Assembly (NCBI GenBank): GCA_025455885.1 | Contig: JALOLR010000007.1 | Location: 99,222 to 163,221 of the forward strand | Origin: Acidimicrobiales bacterium | GTDB lineage: Bacteria > Actinomycetota > Acidimicrobiia > Acidimicrobiales > Acidimicrobilacustridaceae | Reading direction: 5' to 3' | Length of the DNA stretch: 64,000 nucleotides | Shown: positions 25,051-33,907 of the stretch, in pieces | Layout: each line of letters begins with the position of its first letter | Position numbering within the stretch: position 1 is the first letter of the stretch | Notes under the pieces: generated by a model | Databases searched by the model: none | Told to the model about the DNA's origin: nothing | What the model saw: the letters and a program-made list of their open reading frames with translations, nothing else | Program-made: the position numbers and the translations under genes

Positions 25051-27891
25051 GTGGTTGCCTCATCGTCCGTCACCCCTGAGCCCTCGTCGCCCGTGGCCCC
25101 TGTGCCGTCCGCCGAGCCGTGGCACACCTATCCCGCCGCAGAGGTCGCCGAGCGACTCGGCGTCAGCGTCGATGCGGGGCTCTCCGACGCCGAGGTCGCC
25201 GCCCGCGTCGAGCGCCACGGCCTGAACCGGCTGGCCGAGCCCCCCAAGCGGCCCAAGTGGAAGCTCTTCCTCGACCAGTTCCGCAGTGGGATCGTGCTCA
25301 TCTTGGTGGCGGCCGCCGTGCTGGCCGGGGCGATCGGCGACCTCAAGGACTCGATCGTCATCGCCGTGGTGCTGTTGATCAACGCCGTCCTCGGCTACGT
25401 GCAGGAGGCGAAGGCGTCCTCGGCTCTCGAGGCGCTCAAGCAGATGCTCGTCTCGAAGGTGCGGGTCCGCCGCAACGGCGGCATCGCCGAGGTCGTCACC
25501 GACGACCTGGTCCCGGGCGACGTCGTGCTGCTCGAGGCCGGGGACCGCGTGCCCGCCGACGGGCGGGTCGTGCTGGCCGCCAACCTCCTGGTCGACGAGT
25601 CGTCGCTGACGGGCGAGTCGGTGCCGGTGGAGAAGGACAGCGAGGCCACCGAGCGCGCCGACGGGCCGCTCGGCGACCGCCACGGCGCCCTGTACATGAA
25701 CACCACCGTCGCCCGCGGCCGCGCCGAGATGGTGGTCACCGAGACCGGGATGCGCACCGAGATGGGCAAGGTGGCCGACCTGCTCGGCAACGCCGACCCG
25801 GGCCAGACCCCGCTGCAGCGCCAGCTCGACGGCCTCAGCAAGAAGCTGGCCGTCATCGCGGTGGTCGCCGTGGGGCTGGTCTTCGCGCTCCAGCTCGTCC
25901 AGGGCGAGGACCTCGCCGAGGCGGCGATCGGGGCCGTGGCCCTGGCGGTGGCGGCCATCCCCGAGGGCCTGCCGGCGGTCGTCACGGTGACGCTCGCGGT
26001 CGGCATCTCCCAGATGGCCAAGCGCAACGCCATCGTCAAGCGGCTCCACTCCGTCGAGACCCTCGGGTCCACCACGACGATCTGTTCGGACAAGACCGGG
26101 ACGCTGACGCTCAACCAGATGACGGCCCGCGAGGTCGTCCGGGGCGGGCACGTGTGGAAGGTCGGCGGCGAGGGCTACGCCATCACCGGCGAGTTCGTCG
26201 CCGAGGACGGGACCGCCACGGCCGCCGACGCCCTCGTCGACACCCTCACGCCGGCCGCGCTGTGCGCCGACGCCGTGGCCCGCACCGGCGCCGACGGCCG
26301 CCCCGACGTGGTGGGCGACCCCACCGAGGTCGCGCTCGTCGTCGTCGCCGCCAAGGCCGGCATCGACGTCGAGGGGCTACGGACCGCCCGCCCCCGCCTC
26401 GGCGAGGTGCCGTTCGACTCCACCACCAAGTTCATGGCCACCTTCCACCGGGTCCACGACGACGGTTCCGACGACGTGGTCGTGTACGTCAAGGGTGCGC
26501 CCGACGTGCTGCTGGGCCGGTCGACGTCGTTCATCGACGGTCAGGGGCAGGTGCGTCCCCTCGACGACATGGCCCGGGCCGGACGCCAGGCCGACAACGA
26601 CCGCCTGGCGTCGGAGGGGATGCGGGTGCTGGCCCTGTCCTCGCGGACGCTGCCCGCCGCGGAGGTCCTCGACGCCGACGGTGCGGTCGTCGAGCCCGAG
26701 CGCTGGATCGACGACCTCACCCTCCACGCCCTGGTGGGCATCGTCGACCCCCCGCGGGCCGAGGCCCGCGACGCCATCGCGTTGTGTCACGCCGCCGGCA
26801 TCGACGTGAAGATGATCACCGGCGACCACGCCATCACCGCCGGCGCGATCGCCGCCGAGCTGGGGTTGCACGGCCGGGTCGTGACCGGTGACGAGCTCAC
26901 GGCGATGAGCGACGAGGAGCTCGCCGAGTGCATCGAGGACATCGCCGTGTGCGCCCGGGTCTCGCCGGAGCACAAGGTCCGGGTCGTCAAGGCCCTGCAG
27001 GCCCGTGAGCACGTGGTCGCCATGACCGGCGACGGTGTCAACGACGCGGCCGCCCTGCGCACGGCCGACATCGGGGTGGCCATGGGGATCACCGGCACGG
27101 AGGTCACCAAGGAAGCCGGCGACATGGTCCTCACGGACGACAACTTCGCCACGATCGTCGGCGCCGTCGAACGTGGCCGCACCATCTACGACAACATCGT
27201 CAAGTTCGTGCGCTTCCAGCTCTCGACCAACCTGGGCGCCATCGCCACGATCCTCGGGGCCAGCCTCCTCGGGTTCCCGGTCCCGTTCAGCCCCATCCAG
27301 GTGCTGTGGGTGAACCTCATCGCCGACGGCCCCCCGGCGCTGTCGCTCGGGGTCGACCCGCCCTCCGCGGGGGTCATGCACCGTCGGCCGCGGGCGGCGG
27401 CGGCGCCGATCCTCTCGCTGTCACGGGTCTCGCGGCTCGTCTTCTTCGGCATGATCATGGCGGTGGGCACGCTGTCGCTGTTCGTGTACGGCCGCGACAA
27501 CTACGACGAGCAGACCGGCCTCACGATGGCCTTCACCGTGTTCGTCCTCTTCCAGATGGCCAACGTGTTCAACGCCCGCACCGAGCACTCGTCGGTGTTC
27601 AGCCGCTACGCCTTCACCAACGGCAAGCTCTGGCTGGCGGTGATCGGCGTGTGCATCCTGCAGTACCTGGCCACGTCGTGGGGTCCGATGCAGTCGCTGT
27701 TCGGCACCGAGTACCTGTCCCCCTCGCAGTGGGCGCTGTGCTTCGTCGTCGCCCTGTCGATCATCGTCATGGAGGAGATCCGCAAGGTCGTGGCTCGTCT
27801 CGTCGGCCTCGGCGGCGATCCCCACCCCGAGCCCGACGACACCCACCCGCAACCCGCCGCCGCGGCGGCGTCCTCCGGAGGAGTCGCGTGA
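25051..27891 (+). CDS. cation-translocating P-type ATPase (P2A-like; probable Mn2+/Ca2+ exporter)
   Basis: 946 residues with the full P-type plan: cation ATPase N-domain (about 24-90), actuator TGES (187-190), PEGLP in M4 (304-308), phosphorylated Asp347 in DKTGTLT, and TGDGVND (659-665). A C-terminal block of about six membrane helices follows. PEGLP and the sequence type match the SERCA-like P2A group rather than CPx heavy-metal pumps. The GTG at 25051 has an SD GGAG. The upstream Mn riboswitch argues for Mn2+ efflux, though Ca2+ cannot be excluded. The stop overlaps the next gene (GTGA). Confidence 0.92.
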   Translation: MVASSSVTPEPSSPVAPVPSAEPWHTYPAAEVAERLGVSVDAGLSDAEVAARVERHGLNRLAEPPKRPKWKLFLDQFRSGIVLILVAAAVLAGAIGDLKDSIVIAVVLLINAVLGYVQEAKASSALEALKQMLVSKVRVRRNGGIAEVVTDDLVPGDVVLLEAGDRVPADGRVVLAANLLVDESSLTGESVPVEKDSEATERADGPLGDRHGALYMNTTVARGRAEMVVTETGMRTEMGKVADLLGNADPGQTPLQRQLDGLSKKLAVIAVVAVGLVFALQLVQGEDLAEAAIGAVALAVAAIPEGLPAVVTVTLAVGISQMAKRNAIVKRLHSVETLGSTTTICSDKTGTLTLNQMTAREVVRGGHVWKVGGEGYAITGEFVAEDGTATAADALVDTLTPAALCADAVARTGADGRPDVVGDPTEVALVVVAAKAGIDVEGLRTARPRLGEVPFDSTTKFMATFHRVHDDGSDDVVVYVKGAPDVLLGRSTSFIDGQGQVRPLDDMARAGRQADNDRLASEGMRVLALSSRTLPAAEVLDADGAVVEPERWIDDLTLHALVGIVDPPRAEARDAIALCHAAGIDVKMITGDHAITAGAIAAELGLHGRVVTGDELTAMSDEELAECIEDIAVCARVSPEHKVRVVKALQAREHVVAMTGDGVNDAAALRTADIGVAMGITGTEVTKEAGDMVLTDDNFATIVGAVERGRTIYDNIVKFVRFQLSTNLGAIATILGASLLGFPVPFSPIQVLWVNLIADGPPALSLGVDPPSAGVMHRRPRAAAAPILSLSRVSRLVFFGMIMAVGTLSLFVYGRDNYDEQTGLTMAFTVFVLFQMANVFNARTEHSSVFSRYAFTNGKLWLAVIGVCILQYLATSWGPMQSLFGTEYLSPSQWALCFVVALSIIVMEEIRKVVARLVGLGGDPHPEPDDTHPQPAAAAASSGGVA

Positions 27892-28256
27892 ACTGCCCCC
27901 ACTGTCGTACCAACCTGTTGATGAGCGAGCGCCACGGCGTCGAGATCGACTACTGCCCGGAGTGCCGCGGTGTGTGGCTCGACCGGGGGGAGCTCGACAA
28001 GATCATCGAGAAGACGGCGGTCGAGGAGGAGGCCCGTCGGGCGCCGGCGCCGCCGCCCGCCGACCGGCGCGACGATCGCTACCCCGACGACCGCTACCCC
28101 GACGACCGGTATCGTGATGACCGGTACCGGGACGACCGGTACCGGGACGACCGTCCGATGTGGTCGGCGCCCGCTCCCCCGCCGACGGCGTCGGGCCACG
28201 GGTACAAGCCGAAGCGCAAGTCGCGGTCGGTCCTCTCGGACATCTTCGACTTCTGA
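27888..28256 (+). CDS. zf-TFIIB zinc-ribbon protein with DDRYP/DDRYR repeats
   Basis: 122 residues. The N-terminal zinc ribbon (about 1-42) has CPHC and YCPECRGVWLDRGELDK, the zf-TFIIB signature. The middle is a charged five-residue repeat (DDRYP or DDRYR, six copies), then a Pro-rich linker and a basic Phe-ending tail (SRSVLSDIFDF). The function of the family is unknown. The GTG start overlaps the ATPase stop and has a strong SD (GGAGGAG), so it probably serves the Mn-controlled operon, perhaps as a metal-dependent partner; that is inference. Confidence 0.82.
   Translation: MNCPHCRTNLLMSERHGVEIDYCPECRGVWLDRGELDKIIEKTAVEEEARRAPAPPPADRRDDRYPDDRYPDDRYRDDRYRDDRYRDDRPMWSAPAPPPTASGHGYKPKRKSRSVLSDIFDF
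28071..28154 (+). repeat. 15-bp tandem repeat encoding DDRYP/DDRYR
   Basis: About 5.6 units of 15 bp (type GACGACCGGTACCGG) inside the zinc-ribbon gene. Units 3-5 are nearly identical while the first two have CCC in place of CGG, so copy number may vary between strains. Confidence 0.88.
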
Positions 28257-28272
28257 CGATCGGGGAGGGGGC

Positions 28273-28665
28273 ATGGCCGACCACGAGCACCACGCCCACG
28301 AGCGGTGGGAGCGCCTCGAGGAGGCGGCAATCGCCGCGGAGATGGAGACCGACGGCCGCGAGGAGACCGTCGAGGAGGCCAAGCGGGGAGTGGTGCGCCG
28401 CATGGCGCGGATGTCGGCCGGGTTCTTCCTGGTCGCGCTGGGCACGGCCCTGCTCGTCCTGCCCGGGCCCGGGCTCGTCGTGATCGCCAGCGGGCTGCTC
28501 CTGTTGTCCCGCGACGTCCCCTTCGCCGCCCGGATGCTCGACAAGGTCCGGTCTCGGATCCCCGCCGACGCCGACGGCAACGTCTCGAAGCCGGTGGTCT
28601 TCGGCGGCCTGGTCGTGACCGCCATGGCGCTCGGCGGGAGCGTCTGGTGGACCTTCCTGCGGTGA
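28273..28665 (+). CDS. PGPGW-motif membrane protein (TIGR02611-like)
   Basis: 130 residues: an acidic, His/Glu-rich cytosolic N-terminus (about 1-45), a pair of membrane segments around VLPGPGLVVIASGLLLLS (about 52-76), and a last segment near the C-terminus (about 108-127). The PGPG turn identifies the family, whose function is unknown. The ATG follows a GGGGAGGGGGC SD. It is the third gene of the riboswitch operon, 16 bp after the zinc-ribbon gene. Confidence 0.82.
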   Translation: MADHEHHAHERWERLEEAAIAAEMETDGREETVEEAKRGVVRRMARMSAGFFLVALGTALLVLPGPGLVVIASGLLLLSRDVPFAARMLDKVRSRIPADADGNVSKPVVFGGLVVTAMALGGSVWWTFLR

Positions 28666-28684
28666 GCCCCGTCGACCCCGCCCG

Positions 28685-29413
28685 TCAGGGCACCAGCGCG
28701 GCCCAGGCGTCCAGGAGCGTGGCGTCGCCGAGGACCTCGAGCCCGGCGTCGGTGACCGATCGGCGCCCCCAGGCCCACAGGTAGATCCCGCCGCCCGGGC
28801 CCCTCACGGCGAGGTCGCCCTTGCCGTGGTCCCGGGTCGTCGACATGACGCCGTCGGCGAAGGTGATCAGCCACTCGCCCGGCAGGTCGGTGCAGTGCAG
28901 GTGGACGGTGGCGGTGAGGTCCGCTTCCTTGTGCGGGAACACGTTCGGCATGAGCAGCGCGACGAGCTCGTCGATCCCGTCGACGGCCTGGTCGTGGGCG
29001 ATGTGGGGGGGCGTGCGGCCGGCGGCGAGCTCGGCGTCGACGCGGTGGATCGTCGTCTCGTGGACCATGCGTCGCAGCCAGAAGGCGTTCACCTGGGGCT
29101 CACGGGTGAAGTTCCACGACGGTCCCTGCGGGTCGGCGATCTCGAGGGTCACGCACAGCCGGTCGAGCGTGGCGGTGAACTGTTCGAAGAGCGCCTCGTC
29201 GTCGGCGAACCTCGGGAACTCGCTCGACCGGGGCGGGGTGTCGGCGCCGGTCCGCACGACGGCCTCGGCGCGCTGGTGGACCTTGGCGAGGTGCTGGAGC
29301 AGGCGCCGCACGTCCCACCCTTCACAGGTGGGGACTGGAGCGTCGAGGCCGGCGGCGCGGCCGGCGTCGACCATGGCGTTGCCCTCGAGGCGGAGTGTGG
29401 CGAGTCGGTCCAT
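28685..29413 (-). CDS. mycothiol-dependent maleylpyruvate isomerase-family (DinB-fold) enzyme
   Basis: 242 residues with the N-terminal DinB-like four-helix bundle. Metal-binding histidines are seen in LQHLAKVHQRAE (His41, His46) and VHETTIHRVDAE (His118, His123). The C-terminal MDMPI domain follows (about 150-240). Members use mycothiol, the actinobacterial thiol, for isomerisation, transfer or detoxification; the substrate is unknown. The ATG has AGGGA directly upstream. The neighbouring genes do not suggest an aromatic pathway. Confidence 0.85.
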   Translation of the reverse strand: MDRLATLRLEGNAMVDAGRAAGLDAPVPTCEGWDVRRLLQHLAKVHQRAEAVVRTGADTPPRSSEFPRFADDEALFEQFTATLDRLCVTLEIADPQGPSWNFTREPQVNAFWLRRMVHETTIHRVDAELAAGRTPPHIAHDQAVDGIDELVALLMPNVFPHKEADLTATVHLHCTDLPGEWLITFADGVMSTTRDHGKGDLAVRGPGGGIYLWAWGRRSVTDAGLEVLGDATLLDAWAALVP

Positions 29414-29439
29414 GGTCCCTGTCTACCGCCCGCCGTCAC

Positions 29440-30756
29440 CTAGGTGCCGGTCGGCGTCTCGAACGAGGGGCGCAGCGCCAGGCCGCTCGACCCGCCGTCG
29501 CCGGGCTTGACGGCGAGCACCTGGTGCACCTGGACGCCCCCGAGCGTGAAGTTGATCGCGGAGGCCGCCATGTAGAGCCGCCACACCCGGGCGCGGCCCT
29601 CGCCGACCTCGCGCACGGCTTCGTCCCAGTTGGCCTCGAGGTTGGCGACCCACTGGCGCAGGGTCAGGGCGTAGTGCTCGCGCAGCGACTCGAGGTGGCG
29701 CACCTCGAAGCCGTTCTCCTGGAGCATCGAGATCACTACGCCGACCTCGTGCAGCTCGCCGTCGGGGAACACGTAGCGCTGCATGAGGTCGCTCTCGATC
29801 CGCGACGTCAGGTCGGAACCGACCGCGGTGGCCAACCGTCGCCCGAAGGCCTTGACCCGGGCGATCGGCCCGTCGCCCTGGGGGTAACCGGGGCGGGCGA
29901 TGGCGTGGTTGAGGAGGCGTCCTTCCGGCGGGAGCAGCGCGTAGAGGTCGCGCGTGTACTCCTCCAGCCGCCGTCGGCCCACGTGCTCGAACATCCCGAT
30001 CGAGCTGATGGCGTCGTACGGGCCGTCGACCACGTCGCGGTAGTCCTGGACCCGGATCTCGACGAGGTGCTCGAGGTGGGCCTCCTTCACCCGACGGCGG
30101 GCCAGCTCGGCCTGCTCCACCGAGATCGTGATGCCCACCGCCGACACCCCGTAGTGCTCGGCGGCGTGGATCACCATCGATCCCCATCCGCAGCCCACGT
30201 CGAGCAGGCGCATCCCCGGGGCCAGTCCGAGCTTGCGGCACACGAGGTCGAGCTTCGCGGTCTGGGCGGCCTCGAGGCCCACCTCCGGGGACGCCCAGAG
30301 GGCGCACGAGTACACCATCGTGGGGCCGAGGACGAGCCGGTAGAACTCGTTGGAGACGTCGTAGTGGTGCGAGATCGCCTCGCGGTCCCGGCGCTTGGAG
30401 TGACGGGTGCCCTTCAGCCGGATCTCCTCGGCCGGTGGGGGAGGAGGGCGCAGCACGCCGGTGCCCACCTCGGCCAGCAGCGGCACCACGTCGCGGGGCG
30501 AGAACCGGAGGTCGACGTCGGCGGCGGTCTCGAGCAGCGCGTCGAGGTCGCCCTCGAGGTCGACGTCGCCGGCGACGAAGGCCCGCACGAGACCGAGCTC
30601 GCCGGGTCGGTTGAGGAGGCGGGCCAGTGCCTCCCGGCGGCGCACGACGATCCTCGTGGGGGCGTCCGGCGGACCGGAGGCGCTCCCGTCGTAGGCCTCG
30701 ATCCGCAGTGAGGCCCGATCGTTGATGACGCTGGCGAGGTGCGGCGCGACGGCCAT
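29440..30756 (-). CDS. cyclopropane-fatty-acyl-phospholipid synthase family SAM methyltransferase
   Basis: 438 residues. An N-terminal lipid-binding domain (about 1-120) precedes a class I methyltransferase fold with SAM motif LLDVGCGWGSM and the family stretches HHYDVSNEFYRL, TMVYSCALW and FEHVGRRRL. It methylenates or methylates unsaturated acyl chains of phospholipids (cyclopropane, mycolate-type or 10-methyl products). I chose the ATG at 30756 because GGGGGT lies upstream; an in-frame start at 30801 would add 15 residues. It is divergent from the diguanylate cyclase. Confidence 0.88.
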   Translation of the reverse strand: MAVAPHLASVINDRASLRIEAYDGSASGPPDAPTRIVVRRREALARLLNRPGELGLVRAFVAGDVDLEGDLDALLETAADVDLRFSPRDVVPLLAEVGTGVLRPPPPPAEEIRLKGTRHSKRRDREAISHHYDVSNEFYRLVLGPTMVYSCALWASPEVGLEAAQTAKLDLVCRKLGLAPGMRLLDVGCGWGSMVIHAAEHYGVSAVGITISVEQAELARRRVKEAHLEHLVEIRVQDYRDVVDGPYDAISSIGMFEHVGRRRLEEYTRDLYALLPPEGRLLNHAIARPGYPQGDGPIARVKAFGRRLATAVGSDLTSRIESDLMQRYVFPDGELHEVGVVISMLQENGFEVRHLESLREHYALTLRQWVANLEANWDEAVREVGEGRARVWRLYMAASAINFTLGGVQVHQVLAVKPGDGGSSGLALRPSFETPTGT

Positions 30757-30937
30757 CCTGTACCCCCGTGATCGTGCGTGCTCCTCGGCACAGTTCAGCA
30801 AAGACCGGCGGGGTCGCGTCGGAGATTTTCACGTTCGGGCGGGCCCGGCGCGGCGACCGTCCGGCGAGGGTGGGTCCCCCGGCTCATTCGGCCCCCGGCC
30901 GCTCAAGGGGCCCACGCCCGCCGACGATGACAACTGC

Positions 30938-32617
30938 GTGTTGTCGTCCCCACAGCCGGTCGGCGCGGACGCCTTCGACCTCGACGTGTTGTCGGCGGCG
31001 GTCGAGACCGCCGAGGCCCTCATCGTCGTCACCGACCCGAAGGGCGTGATCCTGCGGTTCAACCCGGCGTGCGAGCGCCTCACCGGGTGGAGCGCCGAGG
31101 AGATGGTCGGGCGCAACGCCGTCGACCTCCTCGCTCCGGGACGCAAGGCCGAGGTGATCGAGCGGGCCGTGGACCACCTGCGCACCGGAGGCTCGCGGCG
31201 CAGCGTCGGGCGGTGGCGCACTCGGTCGGGCGAGGAGCGCACGATCTCCTTCACCGACACCGTGCTCAACGACGACCAGGGCCGGGTGCGCTGCCTCGTC
31301 GCGACCGGGGTCGACATCACCGCGGAACGTCGTGCCGAGGCCGCCCTGGTGGCGAGCGAGCGGCGCCACCGCGCCCTCGTCGAGCACGCCACCGACGTCG
31401 TGGTCGTGCTCGACCCCGACAGCACCCTGCGCTACGTGAGCCCCTCCGCCGAGCGCCTGTTGGGCTGGACGCCCGAGCAGCTCGAGGGCCGGAAGGGCTT
31501 CGACCTCGTCGTCGAGGCCGACCAGGGGGTCGCCCTGATGGCGATGGAGGAGACGCTGGCCGAGCCGGGTCCGACGACGCTGCGTGAGTTCCGTCTCCGG
31601 GACCGATGGGGTCTGCCCGTGTACGTGGAGGCGGTGGCCAACAACCAGATCGACGATCCGGCGGTGGCGGGCGTCATCCTGCACCTGCGCGACATCGACG
31701 AGCGTCGTCGCCTCGAGGGCGACCTGCGGGGGGCCGAGGAGCGCTTCCGCCACGCCTTCGCGAAGGCGCCGACGGGCATCGCGGTGATGGACCTGGCCGG
31801 GCGGTTCGTCGAGATCAACCCCGCCCTGGCTTCGATCCTCGATCGTGCGCCGAGCGAGCTCATCGCCCGCGTCGAGGACGAGGTCACCCATCCCGAGGAT
31901 CGCCGGCTCGACGCCGTCCCGCTGCGGCGTCTGCTGGCCGGCGAGGTCGAGGGCTACCAGATCGAGAAGCGGTACCTGCGCCCGGACGGCACGACGGTCT
32001 GGGCCATGCTCAACGTGTCGGCGTTGTACCGGCCCGACGGGGAGCCCCAGCACCTGCTCGTCCACATCGAGGACGTGACCGCCCGCCGGACGTTGACCCG
32101 TGAGCTGTCCCACCTCGCGAACCACGACGGGCTCACCGGGCTCCCGAACCGGAGCGCCGTGCACCGCCGCATCGACGAAGCCCTGGGCCGGGACGAGGGC
32201 GCGGGGGTCGGGGTGCTCTTCGTCGACCTCGACGAGTTCAAGTGGGTCAACGACCGCTACGGGCACGCGTTCGGCGACCAGGCCCTCGCTGCGGTGGCCC
32301 GGCGTCTCGCCAGCGTCGTGCGGCCCACGGACTTCGTCGGGCGCGTGGGCGGCGACGAGTTCGTGATCGTCTGCGAGCCCGCCACCGGGCCGACCGTCGA
32401 GCGCGTGGCGGCCCGGCTGCAGGAGCGACTGCGGCTCCCGCTCGGGACGGCCGAGCTCCCCGACCTCGTCGTGGGGGCCTCGGTGGGCGGTGTCCTCGCC
32501 CGTGCCGGCGAGAGCACGAGCGAGGTCCTCCGGCGCGCCGACGAGGCGATGTACCGAGGCAAGGTCGAGCGGCGCGAGTCGGCCGAGATGGCCCGAGCGT
32601 CCCGGGACAGCGCTTGA
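30938..32617 (+). CDS. PAS-PAS-PAS-GGDEF diguanylate cyclase
   Basis: 559 residues, cytosolic. Three PAS domains (about 12-125, 138-255 and 262-385) precede a GGDEF domain (about 395-550) with intact GGDEF at 471-475. An inhibitory site RPTD sits at 462-465, five residues before it. FVDLDEFKWVNDRYGH matches the active cyclase pattern, so it should make cyclic di-GMP and be product-inhibited. No EAL domain is present. The GTG at 30938 lacks an SD; the frame is open further upstream, so the start is uncertain. No haem- or flavin-specific PAS residue is obvious. Confidence 0.88.
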   Translation: MLSSPQPVGADAFDLDVLSAAVETAEALIVVTDPKGVILRFNPACERLTGWSAEEMVGRNAVDLLAPGRKAEVIERAVDHLRTGGSRRSVGRWRTRSGEERTISFTDTVLNDDQGRVRCLVATGVDITAERRAEAALVASERRHRALVEHATDVVVVLDPDSTLRYVSPSAERLLGWTPEQLEGRKGFDLVVEADQGVALMAMEETLAEPGPTTLREFRLRDRWGLPVYVEAVANNQIDDPAVAGVILHLRDIDERRRLEGDLRGAEERFRHAFAKAPTGIAVMDLAGRFVEINPALASILDRAPSELIARVEDEVTHPEDRRLDAVPLRRLLAGEVEGYQIEKRYLRPDGTTVWAMLNVSALYRPDGEPQHLLVHIEDVTARRTLTRELSHLANHDGLTGLPNRSAVHRRIDEALGRDEGAGVGVLFVDLDEFKWVNDRYGHAFGDQALAAVARRLASVVRPTDFVGRVGGDEFVIVCEPATGPTVERVAARLQERLRLPLGTAELPDLVVGASVGGVLARAGESTSEVLRRADEAMYRGKVERRESAEMARASRDSA

Positions 32618-32644
32618 CAAAGTAGCTATGTAAATAGCTATCAT
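32614..32644 (+). promoter_or_regulatory. promoter with overlapping 18-bp palindrome (candidate MarR operator)
   Basis: A consensus -35 TTGACA (32614-32619) and TATCAT (32639-32644, 19-bp spacer) lie before the amidohydrolase gene. Between them TAGCTAT (32623-32629) and ATAGCTA (32634-32640) form perfect 7-bp arms around GTAA. The palindrome covers the spacer and touches the -10. The second gene of the operon is a MarR-type repressor, so autoregulation is the natural reading. Confidence 0.65.
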
Positions 32645-32674
32645 GGTCGGGTCCGAACTCCCCGTGGAGGACCC

Positions 32675-33907
32675 ATGAGCCAGACGACCGACGTCACCCC
32701 CGCCGAGCACGAGCTCCCCGACATCATCTCCGTCGACGATCACGTCCTCGAGCCGAAGGACCTGTGGCAAGAGCAGCTCCCCCCCTCGCTGCGGGCCCGG
32801 GGCCCCCGCGTGGAGCGCCAGCGGGTGCGCCTCGAGTTCACCGGCGGGCACTACGGGTTCGTGATCGACGACGTCCACGGACAACCCTGCGACGTCTGGG
32901 TCTTCGACGACCTCACCATGCCGACCGGCTTCCTGCACGCCCCGGCGGGCACCCCCCGCAGCGAGCAGCGCAATGTGCCCGCCGTCTACGAGGACTTCCG
33001 CCCCGGCACCCACGACCAGGCCGCCCGGCTCGCCGACATGGACCTCAACCACGTCTCGGCGGCCATCAACTACCCCAACATCTTCCCCCGCTTCGCCGGG
33101 CAGGGCTTCGCCGAACGGGCCGACAAGGACCTCGCCCTGGCCTGCCTGCGGATCTACAACGACTGGATGATCGACGACTGGTGCGGCGGGGCCGGCCGCG
33201 GTCGGCTCATCCCGCTGACGCTCGTCCCCCTGTGGAGCCCGACGCTCGCCGCCGAGGAGGTGCGGCGTTGCGCCGCCAAGGGAAGCCACGCCATCGCGTT
33301 CTCCGAGAACCCGTCCAAGCTCGGCTTCCCGTCGCTCTACAGCGGCGAGTGGGACGTCCTGTGGCAGGCCTGCGAGGAGACGGCGACCACCGTGTCGATG
33401 CACATCGGTTCGTCGTCCTCGATGCCCACCACCTCACCCGACGCCCCCCTCGCCACGTCGATGTCGCTCTACGCCCAGAACGCGCAGGGCTCGCTGTGCG
33501 ACTGGGTGTTCTCGGGCACGCTCGGGCGCTTCGACGACCTCAAGATCGCCTTCGCCGAGAGCCAGGTCGGTTGGATGCCCTTCCAGCTCGAGCGCATGGA
33601 CAGCGTGTGGCGTGACGGGGTCGGCGGTGTCGACCTCGCCGTCGCGCCGAGCGAGCAGGTCAGGGGCCGGGTGTTCGGCTGCGTCTTCGACGACCTGCAC
33701 GGTCTCAAGTGCCGCGACGACGTGGGCCTCGGCCAGATCCTCTTCGAGACCGACTACCCGCACTCCGACGGCACCTTCCCCCACTCCCGCAAGGTCGCCC
33801 GCGACCTGTTCGCGGCCGCCGGCATGGACGCCGCCGCGTGTCAGGCGGTGCTGCGTGACAACGCCATCGCCGCCTACGGCCTCGAGCGTTTCGGGATCAC
33901 CGAGTAG
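32675..33907 (+). CDS. amidohydrolase-2 family metal-dependent hydrolase (paralogue 1)
   Basis: 410-residue TIM-barrel member of the ACMSD-like amidohydrolase family (PF04909 type), which catalyses non-oxidative decarboxylation or C-C hydrolysis. Metal-site motifs: SVDDHVLEP (19-27; DxH instead of the classical HxH), MHIGSS, and ETDYPHSDGTFP near the C-terminus supplying the catalytic Asp. Three more copies with the same motifs lie in the window. The ATG at 32675 follows SD GTGGAGGA. Its stop overlaps the marR start by one base. The substrate is unknown; acyl-CoA or cyclic diketone chemistry is suggested by neighbours. Confidence 0.88.
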   Translation: MSQTTDVTPAEHELPDIISVDDHVLEPKDLWQEQLPPSLRARGPRVERQRVRLEFTGGHYGFVIDDVHGQPCDVWVFDDLTMPTGFLHAPAGTPRSEQRNVPAVYEDFRPGTHDQAARLADMDLNHVSAAINYPNIFPRFAGQGFAERADKDLALACLRIYNDWMIDDWCGGAGRGRLIPLTLVPLWSPTLAAEEVRRCAAKGSHAIAFSENPSKLGFPSLYSGEWDVLWQACEETATTVSMHIGSSSSMPTTSPDAPLATSMSLYAQNAQGSLCDWVFSGTLGRFDDLKIAFAESQVGWMPFQLERMDSVWRDGVGGVDLAVAPSEQVRGRVFGCVFDDLHGLKCRDDVGLGQILFETDYPHSDGTFPHSRKVARDLFAAAGMDAAACQAVLRDNAIAAYGLERFGITE

